Below are positions 15,054 to 21,214 of a DNA stretch of 21,214 nucleotides, one piece after another. The DNA comes from Nitriliruptorales bacterium (GTDB lineage: Bacteria > Actinomycetota > Nitriliruptoria > Euzebyales > Egibacteraceae): assembly GCA_007126835.1 (NCBI GenBank), contig SLAO01000177.1, positions 1 through 21,214 of the forward strand. Reading direction: 5' to 3'. Both the position numbers and the translations under genes were made by a program. Positions within the stretch are counted from its first letter, which is position 1. Each line of letters starts with the position of its first letter. The notes beneath the pieces are model-generated. The model was not told where the DNA came from. It did no database searches and was given only the letters and a program-made list of their open reading frames with translations.

Positions 15054-16558
15054 TGCTGTTCCGCCCTGACGCCGACGACCTCAAGCTCATCGGGCTCTAC
15101 ACGGGCACGGTGGTCTACGGCGTCGGCGTCGTGATGCTGGTTCCGATGATGGTGGCCGTGGCCCTGGGCGAGCGTAACGAAGCGCTGGCGTTCGTCATCG
15201 GCGCGGCGCTGGCGGTCTCGGCGGGAGCCGCGAGCCGACTGGCATTTCGTACACGCTCGTCGCTGGGCGGCGGGCAAGGGCTCGTGACCGTCGCGATGAT
15301 CTGGACTGTGGTGCCCATCTTCGGCGCCGTGCCCCTGCTGCTGTCCGGTCACTACGCCGGCTATCTCGACGCCTACTTCGAAGCCACCAGCGGGTTCGCC
15401 ACCATCGGGCTGACCCTCGCAAACGACCTCGACCATATGGCCCGCAGCATGAACGTGTGGCGTCACCTGCTCCACATGCTCGGGGGGCAGGGGATCGTCG
15501 TCGTGGTCCTGACCATCTTCGCGAGCGCGGGCGGGGCAATCGGCTCGCTGTACACCGGCGAGGGGGAGAAAGACCGCATCCTGCCCAACGTCGTGTCGAG
15601 CGCCCAGTTCATCCTGCGGGTGTTCGTCGCGTACGCGGCCGTCGGGCTCCCGCTGCTGTGGCTGGCGGTGTGGCGCGCCGGTCTCGACCCGGCACCGGCG
15701 GTGTTCCACGCGTTCACGCTGTTCATCACGGCGTTCGACACGGCCGGGTTCGCGCCGATGGCGTCGAGCGCCGCGTTCTACCGGTCGCAGCTGGTTGAAA
15801 GCATCCTGGTCGTGGTCATGGTCGCTGGCGCCTTCAGCTTCGCGATCCACTACCAGCTGTGGCAGGGGCGACGTCAGGAGCTGATCCGCAACCTCGAGTC
15901 CCGCACGGCGGCGATCTCCGTGCTAGCGGTGTTCACGGTGATGGCGGTCGGGCTGGTGCGCACCGGGACGTTCACCAGCACCGGCGAGCTGTTCCGCCAC
16001 GGGTTCTTCCAGACGCTCTCTGCCCACACCACCACGGGTCTGTCCACGGTCCCGGGAGCGTTGTTCGTCAGCGACTGGGGTGCGCTGGCGCCCGCCATGG
16101 TGGTCATCGGCATGGCTCTCGGCGGCATGGCCGGATCGACGGCAGGGGGCATCAAGGCGATCCGGATCGGCTTGCTCGTCAAGGGGATCCGCCGCGACAT
16201 CCGTCGCGTGCTGCTGCCCGAGAACGCGGTGGTCGTGGAGACCTACCACGCCAGCGGCCCGCGGATCTTGCGCGACGAGCAAGTCCGCGGCGCGGCCACG
16301 TTGCTGATCCTGTACCTGCTGCTGTACCTCGGTGGCGGGATGCTGGGGCTGTTCTACGGCTACGACCTGCGGTTGTCGCTGTTCGAGAGCACGGCGGCCG
16401 GGGCGACCGGCGGCCTGTCGGTGGGCCTGGTGCGCCCCGACCTCGAAACGCCGCTGAAGGTGCTCTACATCGTGCAGATGCTCGTCGGCCGCCTCGAGTT
16501 CGTCGCGATGTTCGCGCTGGCGGGCTACGTCGTGTCGGTCCTGCGGGGGCGGGTATGA
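15053..16558 (+). CDS. trkH: Trk potassium uptake transporter, channel subunit TrkH
   Basis: 501-aa membrane protein forming the K+ pathway of the Trk system (SKT superfamily, four pore repeats). The four selectivity-filter loops are visible: ATSGFATIGL (111-120), AFDTAGFAPM (227-236), HTTTGLSTVPG (325-335) and TAAGATGGLS (447-456), each with its central glycine. The conserved GGMAGSTAGGIKAIR (358-371) precedes a cytoplasmic loop with GIRRDIRRVLLPENAVV, where TrkA is expected to dock. It ends GRLEFVAMFALAGY, as the family does. The ATG overlaps the stop of the 54-aa protein (TGATG), and the TGA overlaps the next ATG (ATGA). It works with the two TrkA proteins upstream; uptake is expected to be nucleotide-gated and linked to osmotic or pH homeostasis. 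Confidence 0.96.
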   Translation: MLFRPDADDLKLIGLYTGTVVYGVGVVMLVPMMVAVALGERNEALAFVIGAALAVSAGAASRLAFRTRSSLGGGQGLVTVAMIWTVVPIFGAVPLLLSGHYAGYLDAYFEATSGFATIGLTLANDLDHMARSMNVWRHLLHMLGGQGIVVVVLTIFASAGGAIGSLYTGEGEKDRILPNVVSSAQFILRVFVAYAAVGLPLLWLAVWRAGLDPAPAVFHAFTLFITAFDTAGFAPMASSAAFYRSQLVESILVVVMVAGAFSFAIHYQLWQGRRQELIRNLESRTAAISVLAVFTVMAVGLVRTGTFTSTGELFRHGFFQTLSAHTTTGLSTVPGALFVSDWGALAPAMVVIGMALGGMAGSTAGGIKAIRIGLLVKGIRRDIRRVLLPENAVVVETYHASGPRILRDEQVRGAATLLILYLLLYLGGGMLGLFYGYDLRLSLFESTAAGATGGLSVGLVRPDLETPLKVLYIVQMLVGRLEFVAMFALAGYVVSVLRGRV

Positions 16559-17286
16559 CCGGGCGCGCTCGACCTGTTCGCCGGCGACGCGTGCTGTTGG
16601 GCGTGCTGATCGCCGCGGGCCTGGTCGCCGGGATCGTGCTGTTGACCGAGAACCTGCGGCACCCCCACCCCGCCGGTGACCCGGTCACGATGGAGGGACC
16701 AGAGGACCCTGACGCCGACCCTCGCACCGAGGTCATCTGCGAGGAGCCGCTGCCGCACGAGGGTGCCCCCCGCCAGGGCACGGGCGGCCCACGCGGCGAG
16801 GCGCGCTCGGTCACCTCCAACGACCTGTACGACTGCCCCGAGACCTGGGACGGCCGACAGGTGCGCTACGAAGGCGAGGCCATCGGAGGCGTGCTGGCGC
16901 GCGGGGACATCGCCTGGGTGCAGCTCAACGACGACGTGTACGCCGACGCGCGTGGTCCGCTGCCCGCCCACCGGGACTACCGCGGTGGCAACGCCGGGAT
17001 CGGAGTCGCAATTCCGTCCGAGCTGGCTGCGGAGATCACCACCGTCGGGGGCCCTCGGGCGCAAGGCGACCTCGTCGAGGTCGTGGGCACGTTCCACCGG
17101 GTGGATTCCTCCAGCCGTGAGGTGGCGGTGATCCGCGCCGATGACGCTGCGGTGGTGCGACCCGGTGAGCAGTTGACGCCAGCGCGCCTGCCCGATCGCG
17201 AGATCGCCGCGGCGATCCTTGGCGTGCTCGCCCTGGTCATCGTGGGATTCGAACGACGGCGCGCCTGGCAGCGGCGCAGCCACTGA
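16555..17286 (+). CDS. Membrane-anchored protein with a probable OB-fold extracytoplasmic domain, last gene of the trk operon
   Basis: 243 aa, no firm family. The N-terminus is strongly basic (RARPVRRRR), then a membrane helix (about 12-30). The outer part, about 31-214, has an acidic stretch (GPEDPDADPRTE), two Cys (C62, C94) that could form a disulphide, and a compact beta-rich domain: GRQVRYEGEAIGG, GDIAWVQLND, GGNAGIGVAIP, GDLVEVVGTFHRV, EVAVIRADDAAVVRPGE. The strand order and the '...VEVVGTFHRV...VIRAD...' pattern resemble OB-fold proteins. A second helix (about 216-231) and a basic tail (RRRAWQRRSH) return to the cytoplasm. The ATG overlaps the trkH stop (ATGA), tying it to K+ uptake. 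It may be an assembly factor or a sensor of the Trk complex. Its linkage is seen; its role is unknown. Confidence 0.75.
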   Translation: MTGRARPVRRRRVLLGVLIAAGLVAGIVLLTENLRHPHPAGDPVTMEGPEDPDADPRTEVICEEPLPHEGAPRQGTGGPRGEARSVTSNDLYDCPETWDGRQVRYEGEAIGGVLARGDIAWVQLNDDVYADARGPLPAHRDYRGGNAGIGVAIPSELAAEITTVGGPRAQGDLVEVVGTFHRVDSSSREVAVIRADDAAVVRPGEQLTPARLPDREIAAAILGVLALVIVGFERRRAWQRRSH

Positions 17287-17326
17287 CAGAAGTCGCTGGA
17301 CGAGGACGCCCGCCCGAGGTCCCGAC

Positions 17327-18052
17327 TCAGCCCAGCCCCTGCGCCTGCCCCGCCTTGTCGCGACAGCCCGCCACCAGCGAGGACGGGCACAGGTCCTCGA
17401 CCAGGCAGTCCGCGCAGCGGGGTCGGCGAGCCTCGCAGACCCGCCGGCCGTGCAGAATCGTCGCCAGGCTTGCACGGGGCCACTGGTCTTTGGGCCACAG
17501 CCGCATGAGGTCGCGCTCGATCTTGTCCGGGTCGGTCTCACGGGTCAGCCCGAAGCGGCGAGCGAGCCGCTTGACGTGCGTGTCCACCGCCACGCCGGCG
17601 TCGGGGTCGGCGGCATGCGCGTCAGGCGCGGCCGCGGCAAGCACCACGTTGGCGGTCTTGCGCGCCACGCCCGGCAACGCGACGAGGTCGGCGATCGACA
17701 GCGGCACCTCGCCCTCGTGCCGCTCGAGCAGGGCGGCGCTGGCCCCACGGATGGCCTTGGTCTTCTGACGGTAGAAGCCAGTTTGGTAGATCGCCGCCTC
17801 CACGTCTTGTTCGTCGGCGGCGACGAATGCGGCCGGATCGGGGAAACGGGCGAACAGGCCCGGGGTGATCTCGTTGACCTTCCGGTCGGTGGACTGAGCC
17901 GACAGGATCGTGGCGACGAGCAGCTCGAACGGGTTCGACCAGTCGAGCTCGACCACGCCGCCGTGGTAGGCGGCGATCAGGCGCTCGGCGATCACCGGCG
18001 CACGCAGCGTCTTGCCGCTGCGCCGGTCGAGAGGTCGGTTCGACGTGGCCAT
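17327..18052 (-). CDS. nth: Endonuclease III (DNA glycosylase/AP lyase)
   Basis: 241 aa. Base-excision repair enzyme that removes oxidised pyrimidines and cleaves AP sites. Helix-hairpin-helix LPGVARKTANVVL at about 126-138 with catalytic Lys132 (Ala replaces the usual third Gly of the hairpin), catalytic Asp157 in VDTHVKRLARRFG, and a C-terminal [4Fe-4S] motif C206-x6-C213-x2-C216-x5-C222 (CEARRPRCADCLVEDLC). NPFELLVATILSAQSTD near the N-terminus is diagnostic. An ATG at 18052 is preferred over GTG at 18058 because TAGGCT (18067-18062) lies 9 bases upstream as a −10 for a leaderless message; no strong Shine-Dalgarno exists for either. Convergent with the trk operon (40-bp gap) and divergent from the DUF3137-like gene. 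Confidence 0.95.
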   Translation of the reverse strand: MATSNRPLDRRSGKTLRAPVIAERLIAAYHGGVVELDWSNPFELLVATILSAQSTDRKVNEITPGLFARFPDPAAFVAADEQDVEAAIYQTGFYRQKTKAIRGASAALLERHEGEVPLSIADLVALPGVARKTANVVLAAAAPDAHAADPDAGVAVDTHVKRLARRFGLTRETDPDKIERDLMRLWPKDQWPRASLATILHGRRVCEARRPRCADCLVEDLCPSSLVAGCRDKAGQAQGLG

Positions 18053-18061
18053 GGCCACAGC

Positions 18062-18067
18062 AGCCTA
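18062..18067 (-). promoter_or_regulatory. −10 box TAGGCT for a possibly leaderless nth transcript
   Basis: TAGGCT (minus strand, 18067-18062) fits TANNNT and ends 9 bases before ATG 18052. It is the same arrangement seen at upp and ispH in this window. If GTG 18058 were used the spacing would be only 3 bases, so this box also bears on the start choice. Confidence 0.35.
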
Positions 18068-18154
18068 TGACACGTGCGCCTCAATCTCTCGTCGAAGCCT
18101 GCCGATGCCAACACCGGGCTTCTGCGGCGGGGGCTCGTAAAAGGGGCACGAACC

Positions 18155-18841
18155 GTGGTGGACTTCATCCCGATGGCCGCGCTGGCTGCGCTCGCCGCAG
18201 CCGGCGTGTTCGGGCTTGTCGAAGAGGCGTGGCGCCATGCTCGGCACCGTCGGGTCGCCCGCGGTGCTGCCGAACGCGGCTGGACTCACCGGGCCCGCGC
18301 AAACGGTGTGGCGCGGAGGCTTGGTCCCCAGTTTCCCCTGCTGACCGCGGGTGGGCACCCCAGGGTGCGCGACCTCATCGAGATGGAGCACCCCGACCCG
18401 CCCGTCGCCTGCTTCGACCTAGCCTGGAGCGAGTTCGAGCGCGGCCGGCCACAGCTGCGGCGCTACGCCATCGCGGTCCTCGAGCTGCCCGGCGAGGTGC
18501 CCACCGTGCGCATCGACGGCGAAACGGTGGCGTCACGCATCAGCGGGGCGCTTGGCGAGCCTCCGATCGCGGTCGAGCATCCCGGTTTCAACCGTCGGTT
18601 CCGGGTCCGGGCTCCGCGGCGCGGGGACGCCTACGGCGTCTTGCACCCCGAGGCGATCGAGTTGCTGCTCGCCAGCGATCGAGAGGTGTGGGAGCTGGCA
18701 GGCCGGCATCTGCTGACTGCCCAGCGCGGACGGTGGCACGAGCACGACTACGGGCAGGTCGCGGCGGCGATGCGCCGCTTCGCGGGCTTGCTGCCCGATT
18801 GGATCGTCGAGGTGGCCCCTGAGCCGGTGCGACGATGGTGA
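18155..18841 (+). CDS. Membrane-anchored protein, DUF3137-like, paired with LemA
   Basis: 228 aa. One N-terminal membrane helix (about 4-22, FIPMAALAALAAAGVFGL) followed by a cytoplasmic basic segment (EEAWRHARHRRVARGAAERG) and a soluble domain: GWTHRARANGVARRLG, a gap where a DUF3137 protein has its beta-strand 'FDxxW/Y' (here ACFDLAWSEFERG), RRYAIAVLELPGEVPTVRI, FNRRFRVRAPRRGDAYGVLHPEAIELLL, and a helical end LPDWIVEV. This order fits the DUF3137-like proteins often encoded beside lemA; the assignment is by pattern only. The start is GTG 18155 with AAGGGG 8 bases upstream; an open frame extends back to 18074. It lies 51 bases upstream of lemA and is probably co-transcribed with it. Function unknown. 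Confidence 0.75.
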   Translation: MVDFIPMAALAALAAAGVFGLVEEAWRHARHRRVARGAAERGWTHRARANGVARRLGPQFPLLTAGGHPRVRDLIEMEHPDPPVACFDLAWSEFERGRPQLRRYAIAVLELPGEVPTVRIDGETVASRISGALGEPPIAVEHPGFNRRFRVRAPRRGDAYGVLHPEAIELLLASDREVWELAGRHLLTAQRGRWHEHDYGQVAAAMRRFAGLLPDWIVEVAPEPVRRW

Positions 18842-18844
18842 GCG

Positions 18845-18860
18845 TGGGTCAGATGACCCA
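18845..18860. repeat. Inverted repeat TGGGTCA-GA-TGACCCA between the DUF3137-like gene and lemA
   Basis: Two perfect 7-bp arms with a 2-bp spacer, three bases after the stop of the upstream gene and 32 bases before the lemA start. The compact, near-continuous palindrome is more like a dimeric regulator site than an RNA hairpin, since the loop is only 2 bases. No regulator family is assigned. Confidence 0.4.
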
Positions 18861-18892
18861 AGTGATGGCGCGATGAGCCCGGCGGTGCCGCC

Positions 18893-19459
18893 ATGATCGG
18901 CGTGGCGCTGGCGGTCAGCCTGGTGGTCTACGCCGGGTTCCTGTGGCTGGCGCACAACCGGTTCGTGCGCACCCGACAGCATCTTCGCGAATCCTGGTCG
19001 GCGATCGATGTGGAGCTGCGCCGCCGCTACGACCTGGTGCCCCAACTCGTCGCCGTCGTCGAGGGCCACGGAGCCCACGAACGGCGTCTGCTCGAATCGG
19101 TGGTCGCCGCACGAGCCACAGCGGCAGCCAGTCACGGCGACCACGCCAACCAGATCCGTGATGAAGAGCGGCTCGCCACGGCACTGGGTGACCTGCTGGC
19201 CGTTGCTGAGAGCTACCCCGGACTGACAGCGGACGCCTCCTTCCGTGAGCTGTCTGACCAGCTCGCCGCCACGGAGAACCGGATCGCTGCCGCGCGCAGG
19301 TTCCACAACGCCAACGTCCGCGAGTGGCGGATCCTGGGCCAGGCGCTGCCGTGGAAGGTGGCGCGTCCACTGGTTCGCTGGGCACCGGAGCCCTACTTCA
19401 CCGTGCCTCCCGCGGTGCGCGAGGCCTCCCGTGCCTGGCGGGATGGCACGGCTCGCTAG
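18893..19459 (+). CDS. lemA: LemA family membrane protein
   Basis: 188 aa. N-terminal membrane helix (about 2-20), then the LemA coiled-coil helical body: HNRFVRTRQHLRESWSAIDV and ELRRRYDLVPQLVAVVEG (about 21-58, the most conserved part), HERRLLESVVAARA, LGDLLAVAESYPGLTADASF, and the ATENRIAAARRFHNANVREW segment (about 127-147), then a short tail with PEPYF. The N-terminus is expected outside and the body inside, as in the family. Function in bacteria is poorly defined; LemA genes sit beside DUF3137 or TPM/peptidase genes, matching the upstream neighbour here. ATG 18893 is the only usable start, because an in-frame TGA lies at 18863; its Shine-Dalgarno is weak. Confidence 0.88.
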   Translation: MIGVALAVSLVVYAGFLWLAHNRFVRTRQHLRESWSAIDVELRRRYDLVPQLVAVVEGHGAHERRLLESVVAARATAAASHGDHANQIRDEERLATALGDLLAVAESYPGLTADASFRELSDQLAATENRIAAARRFHNANVREWRILGQALPWKVARPLVRWAPEPYFTVPPAVREASRAWRDGTAR

Positions 19460-19493
19460 CCACCGCGCAAGCCCTCGCGAACCACCGCGCAAG
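19460..19493. repeat. Direct repeat CCACCGCGCAAG (two copies, 22-base period)
   Basis: Identical 12-mers at 19460-19471 and 19482-19493, starting at the first base after the lemA stop codon. The period is close to two helical turns. It may be a protein-binding pair or simply a short duplication. Confidence 0.35.
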
Positions 19494-19584
19494 ACTCCGC
19501 TCGGACCTCAGCGAATGCAGACCGACGTCGGGGGGCCTGACACGGTGGGGCAGCTGTCGATCGTGAGGGGCGCGTGAGTGTCCT

Positions 19585-19632
19585 GCCCGCTTGTCGCAAC
19601 AACCACCCCCAGCGGGCGTCAACGCGACAAGC
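19585..19632. repeat. Two crossing inverted repeats (alternative or pseudoknotted stems)
   Basis: GCCCGCT (19585-19591) is the reverse complement of AGCGGGC (19611-19617). GCTTGTCGC (19589-19597) is the reverse complement of GCGACAAGC (19624-19632). The left arms share three bases and the pairings cross, so the RNA could switch between two stems or form an H-type pseudoknot. It could also be the 3' end of the lemA transcript. Confidence 0.4.
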
Positions 19633-19725
19633 CAGCCCCGGCCCCCGACTGCGGGCGGCACCGGTATTGACAGTTCGTTGATGTGGTCAACCCCGTTCTT
19701 GATACCTCGTTGGCGCCAGGCTTCC

Positions 19726-19731
19726 TACGAT
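19726..19731 (+). promoter_or_regulatory. −10-like TACGAT ahead of the sugar-binding protein leader
   Basis: TACGAT fits TANNNT and ends 9 bases before an ATG (19741) that opens a short upstream ORF, the same spacing as the leaderless candidates elsewhere in the window. TTGATA at 19699-19704 is too far (21 bases) to be a normal −35. Confidence 0.35.
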
Positions 19732-19740
19732 CCTTGTGGT

Positions 19741-19845
19741 ATGTGGCGACGACCTCAGCCCGACGGACGTCGGTGCTCTGGGGTCACTTCCGACCGCATG
19801 ACAACCGATCAGCGCTACCGCCTGATCGCAGGTAACAAGGAGTGA
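19741..19845 (+). CDS. Candidate upstream ORF (leader peptide, 34 aa) of the sugar-binding protein gene
   Basis: It begins ATG-TGG-CGA-CGA and ends AAC-AAG-GAG-TGA. The last codons form the AAGGAG Shine-Dalgarno of the following gene, and the TGA ends 5 bases before its ATG. The peptide is basic (7 Arg in 34), reading MWRRPQPDGRRCSG at its start and RLIAGNKE at its end. A second in-frame ATG at 19798 would give 15 aa. It has no Shine-Dalgarno but lies 9 bases after TACGAT, so it could be a leaderless ORF. If translated, ribosomes would open the hairpin at 19806-19828 and terminate on the next gene's ribosome site, making this a coupling device. No homology is recognised, so the call stays tentative. 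Confidence 0.3.
   Translation: MWRRPQPDGRRCSGVTSDRMTTDQRYRLIAGNKE
19806..19828 (+). promoter_or_regulatory. Hairpin directly upstream of the sugar-binding protein Shine-Dalgarno
   Basis: CGATCAG (19806-19812) and CTGATCG (19822-19828) are perfect complements around a 9-base loop. The stem ends 8 bases before AAGGAG (19837-19842). It could modulate access to the ribosome site or serve as an operator. Confidence 0.4.
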
Positions 19846-19850
19846 AGCTC

Positions 19851-21214
19851 ATGTCCAAGCGCGTGCTAGTGCTCATCATGGCGCTGCTGTTGGCGCTGGC
19901 CGCCGCAGCCTGCGGCGAGACAGATGACGAAGACCCCCTCGCCGATCTCGAGGATGAGGCGGAAGAGCCGGACGATGATGTCGCCGAGGACGACGACGCC
20001 GAGGACGAAGCAGACGACGACGGCATCGACCCCGAGGACCCCGACACGATCCCTGAGGAAGGTGTCGAGATCTTCAGCTGGTGGACCGGCGCAGGTGAAG
20101 AGGCCGGACTGCTTGCCCTCATCGACATGTTCGAAGAGCAACACCCCGAGTACGAGGTCATCAACTCCGCCGTCGCAGGTGGCGCGGGCACGGACGCTCA
20201 AGCCGTGCTGACCAGCCGGATGCAGGCGGGCGACCCGCCCGGGACGTTCCAGATCCACGCGGGTCGGGCCCTGCTCGACCAGTGGGTTGCCGCCGACGCG
20301 ATGGAGCCGCTCAACTTCCTCTACGACGAAGAGGGTTGGTGGGACGTCTTCCCCGAGTCGCTGCTGGAGATGACCACTGACGAGGACGGCAACATCTACT
20401 CGGTGCCGGTCAACGTCCACCGTTCCAACGTGATGTTCACCAACACCGGCGTGTTCGAGGACAACGGCTTGGAGCCGCCGACAACCTTCGACGAGTTCTT
20501 CGACGTCGCCGAGGAGCTCGAGGCCGCCGGCGTGACCCCGCTGGCCCTGGGCGACAACGAGACGTGGACCCTGCTGCACACCTGGGAGACGGTGCTGCTG
20601 GCAACAGCCGGCCCTGAGCTGTACACCGACCTGTTCGCCGGCGAGGCGGACTGGGACAGCCCCGAGGTCGTCGAATCCTTCGAGACCCTCGACCGGATGT
20701 TCGAGTACGTCAATGACGACCACTCGGCTCGCAACTGGCAGGACGCCGCACAACTGGTCGCCGAGGGCGACGCGGCCATGAACATCATGGGCGACTGGGC
20801 GCAGGGCTACTTCTCCACCGACCTCGAGCTCGAGCCCGAGGCCGACTTTGGCTGGGTCCCCACGCCCGACACCGGCGGCAACTTCATCACCGTCGTTGAC
20901 ACGTTCGGCCTGCCCGAGGGCGCGCCGAACCGGGAGGGCACCATCGACTGGCTGCGCATCCTTGGCTCAGTCGAGGGTCAGGACACCTTCAACCCCCTGA
21001 AGGGCTCGATCCCCGCCCGCCTGGACGGCGACCCTGACGAGTACAACGTCTATGGTCAGCAGACCATGGACGACTTCGGATCCGACACGCTGGTGCCCTC
21101 GGTGGCCCACAACAGCGCGGCGCCACCGAACTTCACCGACGAGGCGCTGTCGGTCGTCGAGCAGTTCCTCGCGCAGCGCGACGCGCAGCAGGCGGCCGAC
21201 AGTCTCGGGCAGGC
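19851..21214 (+). CDS. CUT1-type sugar ABC transporter substrate-binding lipoprotein, 3' end cut by window edge
   Basis: 454 codons visible. Signal peptide MSKRVLVLIMALLLALAAAA with the lipidated Cys at 21. Residues 22-70 form an acidic linker with 30 Asp/Glu in 49 and no basic residue. The family 1 solute-binding domain starts at about 72 (VEIFSWWTGAGEEAGLLAL) and resembles glucose/mannose-binding GtsA-type proteins: VAGGAGTDAQAVLTSRMQAGDPP, VPVNVHRSNVMFTNTGVFED, PPTTFDEFFDVAEELEAAGVTPLALGD, then GDAAMNIMGDWAQGYF. The binding-site aromatics in SWW and GDW fit a sugar ligand, probably a hexose; this is inference. ATG 19851 has AAGGAG 8 bases upstream. Permeases and perhaps an ATPase should follow beyond the window. 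The near-complete C-terminal lobe (PLKGSIPARLDGD) is in place. Confidence 0.92.
   Translation, partial: MSKRVLVLIMALLLALAAAACGETDDEDPLADLEDEAEEPDDDVAEDDDAEDEADDDGIDPEDPDTIPEEGVEIFSWWTGAGEEAGLLALIDMFEEQHPEYEVINSAVAGGAGTDAQAVLTSRMQAGDPPGTFQIHAGRALLDQWVAADAMEPLNFLYDEEGWWDVFPESLLEMTTDEDGNIYSVPVNVHRSNVMFTNTGVFEDNGLEPPTTFDEFFDVAEELEAAGVTPLALGDNETWTLLHTWETVLLATAGPELYTDLFAGEADWDSPEVVESFETLDRMFEYVNDDHSARNWQDAAQLVAEGDAAMNIMGDWAQGYFSTDLELEPEADFGWVPTPDTGGNFITVVDTFGLPEGAPNREGTIDWLRILGSVEGQDTFNPLKGSIPARLDGDPDEYNVYGQQTMDDFGSDTLVPSVAHNSAAPPNFTDEALSVVEQFLAQRDAQQAADSLGQ

Larger units (their letters stand above)
19460..19850. other. 391-bp intergenic region between lemA and the sugar-binding protein
   Basis: No conserved gene. 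In order: a 12-base direct repeat (19460-19493); crossing inverted repeats (19585-19632); a lone TTGACA (19667-19672) with no −10 at normal spacing; the small palindrome GTTGA-TGTGG-TCAAC (19677-19691), a possible operator; a TACGAT −10-like box (19726-19731); a 34-codon candidate upstream ORF (19741-19845) containing a 7-bp stem hairpin (19806-19828); and the Shine-Dalgarno AAGGAG (19837-19842). From about 19660 the sequence is visibly less GC-rich than the genes around it, as expected for a promoter/leader. Confidence 0.6.

Noticed and set aside
14906..15850. Minus-strand open frame opposite trkH
   Set aside because: Low-complexity Arg/Gly/Asp/His translation, shadow of trkH and of the small membrane protein.
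15859..16554. Plus-strand frame upstream of the OB-like protein inside trkH
   Set aside because: It is the out-of-frame shadow of trkH; the real gene starts at the ATGA overlap at 16555.
19667..19672. Consensus −35 TTGACA
   Set aside because: No −10-like hexamer is found 15-19 bases downstream, so it was not called as a promoter.
19591..19740. Upstream part of the 84-codon frame ending at 19845
   Set aside because: No start with a ribosome site and no conserved look; it crosses the inverted-repeat region. Only the portion from 19741 has positional support.

Overview
The window is uniformly GC-rich and gene-dense, with frequent GTG starts and many 4-base start/stop overlaps. Several promoter-like sites carry an actinobacterial TANNNT −10 with no clear −35. 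The gene content (an MshB/Mca-type deacetylase of mycothiol chemistry, an MprA-like two-component system, a paired TrkA/TrkA-TrkH potassium system, an actinobacterial RNase D) points to a high-GC actinobacterium. Two lipoproteins carry extremely acidic linkers directly after the lipidated cysteine. That would fit a salt- or alkali-adapted deep-branching lineage such as the Nitriliruptoria/Egibacter group, but this placement is inference only.

Layout. (1) 1-4873, minus strand: a BMP-family nucleoside ABC importer (lipoprotein, double ATPase, two permeases; the second permease runs off the left edge). (2) 5299-5922, plus: upp, uracil salvage, divergent from the importer and functionally matched to it. 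(3) 5933-6721, minus: a pirin/cupin protein. (4) 6935-9482, plus: a small secreted protein, an OmpR-family regulator and a histidine kinase, coupled by overlaps and preceded by an 11-bp-period direct repeat that looks like the regulator's own binding site. (5) 9479-10836, minus: a flavin reductase overlapping a mycothiol-type zinc deacetylase. (6) 10922-12379, plus: RNase D whose frame runs without a stop into a complete pterin-4a-carbinolamine dehydratase with its own strong internal Shine-Dalgarno. (7) 12448-13416, minus: ispH. (8) 13540-17286, plus: a tightly coupled five-gene potassium-uptake unit, trkA-trkA-(54-aa single-helix membrane protein)-trkH-(membrane-anchored, probably OB-fold protein). 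(9) 17327-18052, minus: nth (endonuclease III). (10) 18155-19459, plus: a DUF3137-like membrane protein and LemA. (11) 19460-19850: a structured non-coding leader with a candidate leaderless upstream ORF, feeding (12) 19851-21214, plus: a CUT1-type sugar-binding lipoprotein cut by the right edge.

Most interesting points. The Trk unit contains two membrane proteins that are not standard Trk subunits, one only 54 aa and locked into the operon by overlaps on both sides. The RNase D-PCD reading frame is either a real fusion or a gene with two start sites. The direct repeat TCTCAG-N5-TCTCAT upstream of the MprA-like operon, and the sugar-binding-protein leader with a stop codon abutting the Shine-Dalgarno, are testable regulatory predictions. 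Several starts (upp, ispH, nth, the upstream ORF) lie 8-9 nt after a TANNNT box, as expected for leaderless mRNAs. No CRISPR array, IS element, tRNA, rRNA or phage gene was seen.
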